DNA from: Telopea speciosissima
Lineage: Eukaryota; Streptophyta; Magnoliopsida; Proteales; Proteaceae
NCBI RefSeq assembly: GCF_018873765.1
Contig: NC_057925.1
Coordinates: forward strand, 2,496,927 to 2,560,926
DNA: 64,000 nucleotides
Reading direction: 5' to 3'
The position numbers and the translations under genes were made by a program. Under the pieces are notes generated by a model. The model did no database searches, was not told the DNA's origin, and saw nothing but the letters and a program-made list of their open reading frames with translations. Below are positions 13,401-22,671 of the stretch, in pieces. The stretch's first letter is position 1; every line of letters starts with the position of its first letter.

Positions 13401-16400
13401 GATCTCGCCGAGTTTCTCGGATTTTCGAAATCTCGAGACGAGATTACCTGCAAGTCTTAAAAGTGCAATATCTCGGCGAGATCTCGGATCTCGGTTTCGA
13501 CCCATTATTTTAACCCACCTACCACTTAAATACCTTACCTAATTGGACAAAACTCGACATATCTCGGCGAGATCTCGGATCTCGGGTCCAAATCTCGGGT
13601 TGACCCAACGTTGAGGCTTCGAGTTGAAGAAAAAAAAATGCACCAACTCGGCGAGATCTCGACTCGTCTCGGTTTTTCCAAGAGTCGAGTTGGCACCGAG
13701 ACCCGAGTTTTAGTACCTTGCTATCATTAGCTCCTAATGTTGCACCATAACTGCTGTACTTGCATTGGCCAATTCCCTATATCTTGATGGGGTTGGTTTG
13801 ATTTCTTGTATCTCTCACTTCTATTTGGTTGGGCCCCCCGGTGTTGTTCCGTATTATTTACTTTATTCAAATAAATAACTATACATACAAATACACATAC
13901 AAACATATAATAAAAATAGCAACAACATCTTTGTTTCCTTGAAGCCCTATATGCTACTTGGTAGAAGACAAGGATAAGATCAAAACCTTTTCCTCCAGCT
14001 GAACTCCAAGGCGTTTATAGACCTGATCAAATTCCCTGCGGCTTATCTCGCAGATCTGTGCCCATGCCGTGTGATACTTGGATTCTCCACTCTGAGATAC
14101 AATTGAAATGACAGAAGAAATACAAAGAAAATTTAGCAAGCACATGAAAGACATTCTCTTCCTCTTCAAAGTGGAAAGGCAAGGATTTAGAGTTCTTCCA
14201 CATGATCAGCAAATGAGGAGAGAAACTTGCCAACCATAATCAATTAATGCAGAAAGATCAACATCACATGAGTACTCACAAGTCTCAACATGGTATTAAG
14301 TTCCTCACCTGAAGGCGAACCACAGCGTGTTGTGCCCTCTCCTTGAAGGCAGGATCAGAATCAAACCTTCTTTTTGATTCCTTGTAGAAAGCCTACATCA
14401 CTTATAAAATTAGACAGACAATTACCACCAGTGTGAAATAGTACGATGCTATGATTTTTTTGGACAAAGCACATCTTGTTGTCTTGTGGAATGCCAAGGG
14501 ATGCACACGTCAAATTTAGAACATGACAATAAATTTCCTAAACAGAAGAGTGTTATGTAGAAGCCTCAACCTAAAGTAAACGTAGTATACCCCTTGACAA
14601 ATTCACAAATAACCGCATACAATCTGTTTCACTAAGAAGAATAACTTTTCTTACTTCATCCTGAAGTATTTGATTGGCCTCACCTAGCTCTCTAATCATC
14701 CATACAACTTGAAAAGAAAACAAAATCAAGGTCCAGTTTCCAAGTCAACTGCAGCAAAGCAGTCCAACAAAAAGTACTAAGCATAGACATTGCATGCTTA
14801 TCAAATAAAATGTTCAACTTCAAACAGATTCCATTATTTCCTATTAATGAATTACTCTCCTACATGCTTGATACCAATCATATGAAGGATAGTAATTTAT
14901 CCATGTACCAGTTAGGGGAACAAGAATATGGAAACTTGTAATTCAGCAATAATTTGGCCCACCCCCTTTTTTTTTGGGTGGGTATTGGCTTTCCTAATTA
15001 ATATATAATAGATGCAGAATGGATCAACAACATACCCATTTGCAACTGGTTGAAGAATCATAATAAGGCATCTATGTGTTATGACATGGTGAATTGAAGA
15101 ACCAAGAAGAGTATAATATCCTCAATCCAAATGGAACTTAAAAAGCAGTTTAACTCACCTGTAGATCTCCAACAGCTTTTTCTTTTTCATCCTCCCAATT
15201 TGGGGATGTCTCAAAAAGGTGCTCAATCAGCATACCAAACTGCAAAACACAAACAGAATCTTTAACCTAGAAGTTTGTATAATAAAAGCAAAAAGAGAAC
15301 TATTGATATCTTGAGCTGATAATACCAAATATGAACTACCACTAAACATCTGTAGCATAATCATAATAAATAGATAGAAGTCCCTTCTTCACATGATTCA
15401 GCATGCCATTCGGATGGCAATGTCATTCAACAAGACATACTCTGGAAAAGCATTTCTGAGAATGAATATTGTTTTTTCTTTTCCTTCTCCAAATTGTTTC
15501 TGGTTGACATAGATCATAAAAATTATAAAGTTTGCATTTGGAACCATTTGTCCGGATACTTCATCTGAAATGTAATTCAGCCATTTTTCACCCTTACTGC
15601 CATGTATTATACACACTAAAGCATTCTTCAGAAATTAAGTAAAATAAGTAACCAAGGCACCACATGAAGCACATGAATCCCAGAAAGAAGTGAAACACCA
15701 AAAAAATAAAATTTGGTCTCTCAATTTTAGTAAAATAGTGGATGATTTACTAGAATAACAGAAACAATCATAAATGTTATAGTTTCAGTGACGGGACACT
15801 ACTAAGGAGTTAACTATTACAAAACTGGAATCTGTCAATCAAGGAATTCACAAGAAATGCCTGATTCAGAAGGATAGGACCTGCAGAATTAAGTACAGTA
15901 TCTTTATTGAATCCATGCTAGTAAAAGAGTTTCAACACATTTCCAAGTGTGTAAATGCAAAGGACAATGTTGTCAAATAGGAAATCAATTAGGTACAAAA
16001 TAAGCAAGATAAGACATAACATATTAACACCACTACCACCCCCACCCAACCCCCAAAAAAAAGAATAAAAAAAGAAAGGGACAGGTCAAGGTTAGCTACA
16101 GAGAATCAACATATTTGACAAATACAATGCCCATCACAAAGGAGAGGTGTTTATTAACTACAAAACACATATACGAAGCAAGAAGCAACAGAGATATGGA
16201 TGGATACACAGACTAAACCTTTGAAATGAGGATAAAATTGCTTCACTAAAAGACAGGGTATTAAACAATCAAATTCACCTGTGTACCCCAATCACCAACA
16301 TGGTTCCGTCGAAGAACTTCAACCTTTGAAAACTCCAGCATGCGAGCTAGAGTATCACCAATAATAGTAGATCTTAAGTTGCCTACATGCATTTCCTTTG

Positions 16401-17372
16401 CAATGTTGGGTGAAGAAAAGTCAACAACTGTCCTACTGATCTGCAATCTTGGCGCCCATGTCTCAATACCCTCTGTAAGCATATTTTGTATGCTCTGCAA
16501 CGATAGTATCAACAGATTAAGGGAAATATTCATCTGATCATAGAATTAATATGAGAACTTCCATTGAGAAAACTTAGGAGTATGCCAATACCTGGGCTAT
16601 CCATTTGCTTGACAAAACAACGTTTACAAATCCAGGTCCTGCAACAGAGCAAGATTCTACTATATCACATTTAGGAAGATTTTTCATGAGGGCCTGCAAA
16701 AGAGGAGCGCCCATAATTAGTTCATCTAATCATTCCAAGGGCTAACAACAAGATGTAGTTCCACAATAATATTGTTATTTTTCTAAATAATTAAAGAAAA
16801 CAGTTTTAAAAGATCACCTGTCCAATAGAGGAATGATCCTTGAACTCAGTCTTCTTGCCTTTTATCTTTGACCATAGGCCCATAGCATTATTACTACAAC
16901 ATAGAGAAAGGATATCTATTCCCTGACTTGGTCCTCCGAAATAAATGCACATAGAAGCATGTTTTGAATACAACAGTACCCTCGATATATGTTTTCATAG
17001 TACATAAGAGTTCCAAATTACCACTTCATCTATGTGAGATATATTCCTCACATAAACTTTGTGAATAATTAATTAGAACAATAACCAAGCCAAAAGAAGG
17101 AAACATAAATAACACATACCATTGATAATCGCCAAATTTAGCAGTGCAAGCCGCAACCAGTGGCTCTACGTCTATCTCTAGCTCATTAGGAACTGTTGCT
17201 TTAAGTGATGCTTCAAATAGTTTCGACAGCTGTTGCTTCACATTCCCAGGATTCTCTTCCTCCAGTGGCGCCTTGTTTAATTCAGACGATAAACAATGTG
17301 TTTCACTAACAAATATCTTTTACAGATTGAAACTTGGGGCAGATGGGTTTGAAGCAGGGGTATGCTTACCAT
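25..17372 (-). CDS. ArgRS: Arginine--tRNA ligase, cytosolic type (class Ia), 14 exons seen, 3' end outside window
   Basis: Charges tRNA-Arg with arginine using ATP. Exons, 5' to 3': 17372-17370, 17271-17120, 16893-16818, 16693-16592, 16494-16279, 15239-15159, 14392-14309, 14091-13987, 7979-7801, 5690-5606, 4969-4783, 4662-4593, 1074-1005, 114-25. They join in one open frame of 500 codons, and every junction is GT-AG. The first exon ends in ATG, giving a start of [10 protein letters not shown]. Family landmarks in order are the N-terminal domain with [29 protein letters not shown], the active-site segment [17 protein letters not shown] (HIGH equivalent, about residues 147-150), [56 protein letters not shown] (KMSK equivalent) and [16 protein letters not shown]. 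The plant family is about 590 residues, so roughly 90 C-terminal residues of the anticodon-binding domain lie to the left. The HIGH motif reads HVGN instead of HVGH. Introns of 6.0 and 3.5 kb are filled with transposon debris. Identity is sure; the first exon is slightly less sure. Confidence 0.93.
1075..4592 (-). other. 3.5-kb ArgRS intron carrying a solo LTR and simple repeats
   Basis: This intron separates the exons at 4662-4593 and 1074-1005. It holds a (TA)n tract at 1391-1419, the solo LTR listed separately, a poly-T/poly-G block at about 4085-4146 and otherwise AT-rich sequence. The proline- and phenylalanine-rich reading frames around 2740-3130 and 4080-4260 come from homopolymers and look non-coding. 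The shorter intron at 115-1004 shows nothing beyond A/T runs. Confidence 0.6.
2406..3641. mobile_element. Solo LTR with 5-bp TSD in an ArgRS intron
   Basis: The segment begins TGATGC and ends CATCA, as expected for LTR termini (TG...CA). It is flanked by a perfect direct repeat CCCCT at 2401-2405 and 3642-3646. There are no coding motifs inside. A pyrimidine-rich centre (poly-C at about 2754) and the 3' part resemble the LTR-like segment at 9591-10706, for instance in the stretch reading TTTTGCCAT and the closing GGGTCCACAGC-type sequence. This fits a retrotransposon that recombined down to one LTR. The family is not identified. Confidence 0.7.
5108..5452. repeat. Tandem repeat, 3 x 115 bp
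   Basis: Three head-to-tail copies start at 5108, 5223 and 5338, with only a few substitutions between them. Each begins TAGCAAAATCTTCAA and ends near AAATAAATTGA. The array lies inside the ArgRS intron between the exons at 5690-5606 and 4969-4783. The units have no spacers and no coding capacity. The near identity points to recent expansion. Confidence 0.95.
5691..7800 (-). other. 2.1-kb ArgRS intron, no gene recognised
   Basis: Located between exons 7979-7801 and 5690-5606. It contains a C-rich microsatellite at about 6010-6034. A GC-richer stretch at about 6180-7450 has several long open frames (for example 6518-6727 and 7239-7457) that match nothing I recognise and lack a coherent gene structure. 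Its orientation and leftover pieces look like old retroelement sequence, but no domain can be named. Confidence 0.4.
8306..8415. repeat. Tandem duplication, 2 x 55 bp
   Basis: Two adjacent copies start with CCCATTATCCAATGTGG at 8306 and 8361 and differ at one or two bases. Similar sequence (CTGTTTGACAACATTTCTG) reappears in inverted sense around 8515-8605, so this may be the duplicated end of a small inverted-repeat element running to about 8620. Confidence 0.85.
9591..10706. mobile_element. LTR-like segment, diverged relative of 2406-3641
   Basis: It begins TGATGCAA and ends TTGCATCA, an 8-bp inverted terminal pair, with no coding motifs inside. It shares its general order with the solo LTR at 2406-3641: a pyrimidine-rich block (9910-10020), a poly-C tract (10361-10373) and a closing part with TTTTGCCATCAT and GGGCCCATAGCG. 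The flanks ACAAG and ACATT agree only partly, so the TSD is eroded or absent. It could be the LTR of the copia fragment that starts about 40 bp to the right, but spacing to the purine tract there does not fit exactly. Confidence 0.5.
10745..12345 (-). pseudogene. Decayed Ty1-copia RT/RNase H fragment
   Basis: Minus-strand translation gives the start of a copia reverse transcriptase at about 12345-12170 ([20 protein letters not shown], then [12 protein letters not shown]). An open part at 11840-11349 carries [20 protein letters not shown] and [15 protein letters not shown]. Downstream come RNase H pieces such as [17 protein letters not shown] at about 10940-10900. Several frameshifts and stops break it. 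The gag, protease and integrase parts are missing. A purine tract near 10750 marks the likely 3' end of the internal region. Confidence 0.8.
12626..12800. mobile_element. Mutator-type MITE with 9-bp TSD (family member 1)
   Basis: A 175-bp element starts GGGGGAGAATTCTCTG and ends CAGAGAACATTTTCCC, so the ends form an inverted repeat. It is flanked by a perfect 9-bp duplication TTCACTTAT at 12617-12625 and 12801-12809. It has no coding capacity. It shares the GGG...CCC ends and an internal 'ggcagtcattttgcccc' type phrase with the elements at 19431, 19601, 34345 and 34540. Confidence 0.85.
13381..13720. mobile_element. Small non-autonomous hAT element with 8-bp TSD
   Basis: A 340-bp element begins CAAGGTTCGAGAACTCG and ends CGAGTTTTAGTACCTTG. 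These give an inverted repeat of the CAAGGTnC...AACTCG type. The flanks are a perfect 8-bp duplication CTATCATT at 13373-13380 and 13721-13728, the size typical of hAT. The interior is crowded with TCTCG/CGAGA subterminal repeats, a feature shared with the 5-kb hAT at 22672-27668, although the exact motifs differ. Confidence 0.88.
14393..17119 (-). other. Short and medium ArgRS introns, nothing further seen
   Basis: The introns at 14393-15158, 15240-16278, 16495-16591, 16694-16817 and 16894-17119 are AT-rich plant introns with no repeat or gene recognised. The remaining small introns of this part of the gene are 14092-14308, 17272-17369 and the leader intron up to 18052. Confidence 0.6.
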
Positions 17373-18052
17373 GGTTGCAACTGATGCTATCTTCGAATTG
17401 AAGATAAGTCTTCTAGATTTCGCTTTAAAGAAATCTGTCTAGTTTCACAACACCCACAACAAAATTACAAAAAGTATAACATGACTTCGTTTCAGGGGAG
17501 AAAAACAACAATTATCCACACATTTCTCTGGTAGCTACAATTAGAATATCCAAAAGATATGTAAGCAAAGAAAAATTGAAACATGAAAGGAAAGTTCGAA
17601 CTTTTCTTCAATTAATCTGCATTAATAACTGTTTACCATAAGCAGAAGCATGTTAACATAAAATATTCCAGAATTTGTGGGAGTATAGAGAGAAGAACAT
17701 ATAAATTTTCCATGATTATAATTAGAGCTAATAACCTAAAAACCAATCCTTTTAAAAAGGGGGGTGGAAAGAGGAGAAGCCTCTGCTTAACTCCCAACTG
17801 ACGAATAAATAATTATTCCTAACCAAAAAGATTTCATTTCTCCCATTGTTCACAGGAGGAAAGTACGAGCTGACAAAAGTACCTACTAAGACATTATAAA
17901 GAGAAACAAGCATAAAAAGACCATTAATGGCGCAATGCATAAAGAGATTAACCTATTTCATCTACAAGAAGCAGTCCACACTAAGGAACAAAGAAACAGA
18001 GTCCAAAGGAAATACCAGAAAATAACGGAAACAGTATGGTGTGACGACTCAC

Positions 18053-18180
18053 CACTCTTGGGAAGAGATAGTGAAGTGTGAAAACAAGAGAATCGATGGA
18101 ATGAGAACAATGGAAGGGACGCTGCAGATGGATAATATTAGATGGACAAATGCTCCGTTCATTCCTCTATTATATATTCT
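18053..18180 (-). promoter_or_regulatory. Probable ArgRS TATA box and non-coding first exon
   Basis: On the minus strand a TATATAA stretch lies at about 18176-18170. A pyrimidine-rich segment follows and ends in a good donor, GTG|GTGAGT, at 18053/18052. A plausible acceptor (ACAG) at about 17435 would join this leader to the exon carrying the ATG at 17372. Any ATG in the leader, such as 18162, runs into a stop at the junction, so it would be an upstream ORF and not an extension. This is inferred from signals only; a transcript would settle it. Confidence 0.4.
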
Positions 18181-18240
18181 CCTCTACTTCTCCTGTCACT
18201 CTCCCTCCTCCCTTCTCTGCTCTTGCCTAGGGTTTTTAGG

Positions 18241-18499
18241 TAGGGGTGTAAATAAATAGTCCTATATCCGTGTCCGTATTCGTTTAGCATTATCCGAATT
18301 CATCTGAAAGTTAAACGGATACGGATATGGATAGACTATAACTATCCGAAAAGCTATATTTACATGTAAACGGATAAAATATCTGATTTATATCCGTGTC
18401 CATATCCATTTAGCACTATCCGAATCTGTCTGAAAGCTAATCGGATGTAGATGCGGATATGGCACTATCCGAGCCAAATCCGATCCGTTTACATCCCTA
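18241..18499. mobile_element. hAT-like MITE with TAGGGGTGTAAA ends, just upstream of ArgRS
   Basis: A 259-bp segment starts TAGGGGTGTAAA and ends TTTACATCCCTA, an inverted pair. It is filled with repeated ATCCGTGTCC/GGATAACGG-like subterminal motifs in both orientations. The flanks (TTTTTAGG and TTTTTCGA) agree over five bases only, so the 8-bp TSD expected of hAT is imperfect. It lies about 65 bp upstream of the presumed ArgRS TATA box and could influence that promoter. Confidence 0.65.
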
Positions 18500-19430
18500 T
18501 TTTTCGATCACGAATAAATTATTTTTTTTTTTAAGTTGATAATTAGGAAGTAAATATTGATTGGGAAAAAGAAGTCTGCCAAAATGTATAGAGCCTGGGC
18601 TAAGGCCTAAGGGTTTCAATTCGTTTGGTTCGATTCGGTTTAAGATGTATAAATAAAAAATGGAACCAAACCAAGAATAGGAACAAACTTTTGAAACCAA
18701 AATCGAACCACTTCGATTTGGTTTGGTTTAGATCCTATTTTTTTTATGTTTGGAACAACATTTTATATCTTCACCAATTTAAAAAAAAAAAAAAACCCTA
18801 TTTGTTGGATCATAATCCATCAAACTTTTTCCAAAATTAAAACAAAAAATAGAATTTATCATTCACATAGATTGAAATTTTAAAGAAGAGTATAATTTTA
18901 CCAAGTTCCTTTCCTTATTCAGTTGGAAAATAGGTAATTCGGTTTGATTCAACGTTTTAGTTATAAAATCGAAACCGAATCGATATAAGATTCTAGTTTT
19001 TAAACCAAAACAAACCAATTTGCCTATGCCCAAGGAAAGGCGAAATGACCACCTCACCCCCGTTAGATGCCCTAGTTTTAGTTCAAGGACCACACAGTCG
19101 GACAGTGATCCCCCTCTAGTTGTAGCCAAAGTGGTGAAAGAAAAAATTTCCCAATAGCTCTTTAAAGTTAGGGGTAATAAGAAGTTTTCAAACTAATTTG
19201 AAGGCGGGGGATCTGGGGTGCTTGCTGGGGGTGCAAGTTTGGCCCGTTGAACTCAAGCCCATATGAGCCCATTCAGGGCATTGGTTGTCTTTTTTAGCCC
19301 GTAGGGTAGGCTTGGGCTGGGATTTGCAGGATCAAGGTAAGGATTGGGCCATGAATGGGATGAGGCCTCGATTTGGGTCTGGATTGGCCCAGACCAATTC
19401 TGTAGATTTAAATTATGTTATTTAAGTAAT
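18500..19430. other. Intergenic AT-rich block with old repeats
   Basis: Contains many scattered GGTTTGGTT/AACCGAATCG-like motifs on both strands at about 18615-19010, as in decayed hAT MITEs, and a stretch rich in GGCCCA/TGGGCT at about 19200-19400. No gene structure is seen. Confidence 0.4.
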
Positions 19431-19584
19431 GGGAGAGAGAACACTACTTGATCGCGTGGCCCCTACGCCAGTGCAGGGACCAATGGGAGTGCATGTCCAA
19501 GCATCCATTATGGGGGTGGGGTAGTCATTTCGCCACCCATGTGTCTGGGCATAGGGGGCGCAACTAAGCGGCTTTCTTTTTCCC
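19431..19584. mobile_element. Mutator-type MITE with 9-bp TSD (family member 2)
   Basis: A 154-bp element begins GGGAGAGAGAACACTAC and ends in GGCTTTCTTTTTCCC. The outer ends are imperfect inverted repeats. Flanked by a perfect 9-bp duplication TTAAGTAAT at 19422-19430 and 19585-19593. No coding capacity. Confidence 0.88.
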
Positions 19585-19600
19585 TTAAGTAATACATTAA

Positions 19601-19769
19601 GGGGAAAAGATCATTGTCTGGTTGTTGCACCAACGTGAGGGCCAATGAAAGTGTATCCAAGGGGCATCAACATGGATGAGATTTTCTATTTCATAAGGGT
19701 TAAGTGGTAACTACGAACGCTCCTATGTCTGGGCACAAGGGCCACGTGACTGACAACATTCTTTTTCTC
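19601..19769. mobile_element. Mutator-type MITE with 9-bp TSD (family member 3)
   Basis: A 169-bp element starts GGGGAAAAGATCATTG and ends ACATTCTTTTTCTC, flanked by a perfect 9-bp duplication ATACATTAA at 19592-19600 and 19770-19778. It sits 16 bp from member 2 and shares its internal phrases, but it has its own TSD, so it is a separate insertion. Confidence 0.85.
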
Positions 19770-19778
19770 ATACATTAA

Positions 19779-20469
19779 ATAGAACATGTAATTACATATT
19801 ATGGTATAGATAATAGATGTAAATTACTGCTTTGTCCATCAAATTAACCATTTGCTCCTTAAAAAATAGGAGTGAAATCAATTTTAATTTCAAAATTGAA
19901 ACAGCTTCTCAACTATTTGAGAAGTTCTATTCTATTTGATTCCTACTTCACTGAAATAAGGTATAAAAATCAAATCAAACAATCTTCGAAATAAAAATCA
20001 TACCAAATCAGGCCTAGTTCCTCCTAATGTTTCAAAAGCGTGAGGCAAGCGTCCTACCTCTTACAGGTAGGTTTCTACTTTCAAGTGTATTAGGCATAAT
20101 GGCACTTTGTTTTTTTTTTTTTTTGATGAAAGTGTAATCACACAAACCACACACCCATCCCAAAAGGTTAACCAACTTTCTAGTGTATTAGGCATAATGG
20201 CACATTGGCATTTACTAATGTAGAACTTGCCCCACTATATATGCTTTTTCATTAAAAAATGATTTTAAATACATGTAAGATAACCATCATTTGTTATTTT
20301 CTAATCCAAGTAATGTAAAGTAACAATTATCCTTGATTAAGATTTTTTTTTACTATTTTCCTTATCATTTCCTTGGCTGCCAGAGAGGCAGCAGCATTCA
20401 TAGCAGCAAAATTTCGATTTGGCTCCTGTCCTACAGTGGCGTGAGCTGGAGCATCCAGCCCAATTAAAT
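19779..20469. other. Intergenic, no gene
   Basis: AT-rich sequence. A short segment at 20105-20220 repeats the phrase TAGTGTATTAGGCATAATGGCAC-like twice, separated by a poly-T tract. At about 20395-20430 there is a truncated relative of the inverted-repeat MITE at 34779-34966 (shared CTTGGCTGCCAG and GCAGCAAAATTT). Nothing coding is recognised. Confidence 0.4.
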
Positions 20470-20679
20470 GATAGCTAAAACAGGGGTGGGGTGGTCATTT
20501 CATAGGACCCACCTGTAAAATGATCACCCCACCCTCTATTTTTAGGTCATTTCTATGGGCTGGACACTCCAACTGATAGCTAAAACAGGGGTGGGGTGGT
20601 CATTTCATAGGACCCACCTGTAAAATGATCACCCCACCCTCTATTTTTAGGTGATTTCTATGGGCTGGACACTCCAACT
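20470..20679. repeat. Tandem duplication, 2 x 105 bp, each unit a hairpin
   Basis: Two almost identical copies start GATAGCTAAAACAGGGG at 20470 and 20575. Within each unit GGGGTGGTCATTT pairs with a later AAATGATCACCCC, so each copy can fold back on itself. It lies about 0.5 kb upstream of the dirigent gene. No coding capacity. Confidence 0.9.
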
Positions 20680-21194
20680 CCCGCCACAGCAGGACAGAAG
20701 CCAAATCCGTCAAATTTTGTCCCCCTATAAGATAATAAGACCTCTACTGCCCCGTGTGCGCCCTAGACACAGCAAGGCAGCAAAAACATCGCTCTATTCT
20801 GACCGAGCACCTTGTCGAAAGGGGATGAGGCAATCTTTATCGCTTGATGTGTCTGGAGCGCACCGAAGTAGGGGCAGCTCGGAAGTGGAGGATCCGGATC
20901 AGAGTAGGTGAACTGAAAACTGGAAACCATCAAAGTCAAAAATTCTACATCCAAGTCAATTCCATAATGGAAAAAATGGAGATGCTTTTGTCCTGTTAAA
21001 GAATTCAGCACGATCACTCATATCCCTATTAATTATTATTGCTTCCATGCTTCTTCGATTCCCCTTTGCAGTTGCAGTTTCACATAAATTCACAGATAAC
21101 TTGACAAGCACAAACCCAAATCAAATCGAGTTCGATCTGTGTGGTCACCACTTAATCCTGATTTCTTCAAGACCCATTCCCTCATTCGCCTCCA

Positions 21195-21794
21195 ATGTCA
21201 GGATCTTCTCCCAGACCAGGTTCCCCCTTCATCCTTCTCTCCGCCATAACCGTTACCATCATTATTCTCCTCTGCCAAATCCTCCCTGTCGCCGCTAGCA
21301 GCTTCGGTGAAACCCTAAATCGAAGGTCATTAGGGCTTAAGAAAGAGAAGCTGAGCCACTTCCGCTTCTACTGGCACGATATCCTCAGCGGTCGCAACCC
21401 CACCGCCGTCAGAGTTGCTAGAGCTTCGACGACGAATTCGTCATCGACCGGGTTCGGTCTGATGTTCATGATCGATGATCCATTGACGGTAGGGCCAGAG
21501 GTGAAGTCGAAGCTGGTCGGGAAGGCTCAAGGGTTCTACGCATCTGCTTCGCAGCAAGAGGTTGGGTTGCTCATGGCGATGAACTTTGCTTTCATGGAAG
21601 GGAAGTATAACGGGAGTACCATTACTATACTGGGGAGGAATACAGTTTTCTCGGCAGTAAGGGAGATGCCGGTGATCGGAGGGAGTGGGCTTTTCCGGTT
21701 TGCTAGAGGCTATGTTCAGGTCAAGACTCACAGCTTCAACTTTACCAGCGGTGATGCCGTTGTTGAGTACAACGTGTTTGTCTTGCATTATTAG
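21195..21794 (+). CDS. DIR: Dirigent family protein, intronless
   Basis: Encodes 199 residues. Dirigent proteins are secreted and steer stereoselective coupling or cyclisation of phenylpropanoids such as lignans. Residues about 17-35 form a hydrophobic signal peptide ([19 protein letters not shown]). The dirigent domain follows: [11 protein letters not shown] at about 53-63, then [53 protein letters not shown], the signature [19 protein letters not shown], and the C-terminal [16 protein letters not shown] and NFT are possible N-glycosylation sites. Length and the lack of introns suit the family. The first ATG of the frame gives a good signal peptide, so it is chosen as the start. The family is certain; the substrate cannot be told. 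No convincing TATA box was seen. Confidence 0.95.
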   Translation: MSGSSPRPGSPFILLSAITVTIIILLCQILPVAASSFGETLNRRSLGLKKEKLSHFRFYWHDILSGRNPTAVRVARASTTNSSSTGFGLMFMIDDPLTVGPEVKSKLVGKAQGFYASASQQEVGLLMAMNFAFMEGKYNGSTITILGRNTVFSAVREMPVIGGSGLFRFARGYVQVKTHSFNFTSGDAVVEYNVFVLHY

Positions 21795-22671
21795 TACTAA
21801 TTAGGCAGGTGATCATGGAATTAGTACTAATGGATTTCTTAATCCATCTTGGCCTAGCTAGTACCATCTATTAAGCTTTTTTTTTGTGTGCCAATTTTAT
21901 TATTTAAAAATTTTAGTTTCCAATAATTTAATGAGAAAGAGGACCCTACCTCGTCATGCGCCTACGCCTAGACATTGGGTCATGCGAAATGACCGTTGTG
22001 TTTTTAGGGATTTTTGCCTTTCCATAGGGGTGCAGTGATCATTTCATGAAAGCTCATGGTTGAAGGATACATAAATCCAATAACCATGAATTACAAATAG
22101 GCCACACGGCCACACCATCATGATAGCTCATGGTTGAAGGATACATTTTCAATTGACAGATTAGATGGGGATCAGATTTTGTAGATAGATAGATCCTAAG
22201 ATTCCCATTTACATGTTAAGTTTCAACAAGAACAGAGATTGCCAATTAAGTTGTAAAATAAGGTGTTGAAAAATTCAAGTCTATAAGAGAGTGAACAGTA
22301 ATGGTCAGAGTATCATAGGTCTTCGTCATGGACATAATGGAAACAGTATTGGTCTCGATCAGTCTCTCAGATGCTTATCTAGTCGCTGTTATCATTTAGC
22401 ACTTTGATTTGTTTTTGCTTCGTTGCAATCATAACTGATTCTATTTCACAAAGGAGATGATTTAAAAGATTTTGTTTCTCGGATTAGTGTTGTTGAATCA
22501 CTTCAATACTAACAAGCAAAGCCAATGCATGGAAGCAATCCTTTGAGTTAAGAACTATTTTTGCAATTTACAAGTAATTTGACACCAAAAAATAAAAAAA
22601 CTATGGACAAATTTTTATTTTATTTTTTGATGAAAAACAAAGTAACCTTAAGAAGATAAAGTAGATACAAC
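21795..22671. other. Dirigent 3' flank, no second gene
   Basis: Holds a degenerate GGCC/ATGCGCCTACGCC stretch near 21945-22040 that resembles the interior of the Mutator-type MITE family, a duplicated phrase around TCATGGTTGAAGGATACAT (22063 and 22127), and a 60-bp segment at 22371-22432 that recurs at 51174-51233. No coding signals. Confidence 0.4.

Larger units (their letters stand above)
7980..13986 (-). other. 6.0-kb ArgRS intron packed with transposon remnants
   Basis: This is the largest intron of the gene, between exons 14091-13987 and 7979-7801. It holds a 55-bp tandem duplication (8306-8415), an LTR-like segment (9591-10706), a decayed copia reverse transcriptase (about 10745-12345), a Mutator-type MITE (12626-12800), a T/G homopolymer block (about 12997-13046) and a small hAT element (13381-13720). 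The host frame resumes correctly on both sides, so splicing across it is expected. Confidence 0.8.

Noticed and set aside
18157..18162. ATG at 18162 as an upstream start giving an ArgRS targeting peptide
   Set aside because: It lies almost at the TATA box, and joining its frame to the next exon creates an immediate stop.
21441..21788. Antisense frame over the dirigent gene
   Set aside because: Shadow of the real coding strand; no independent signals.
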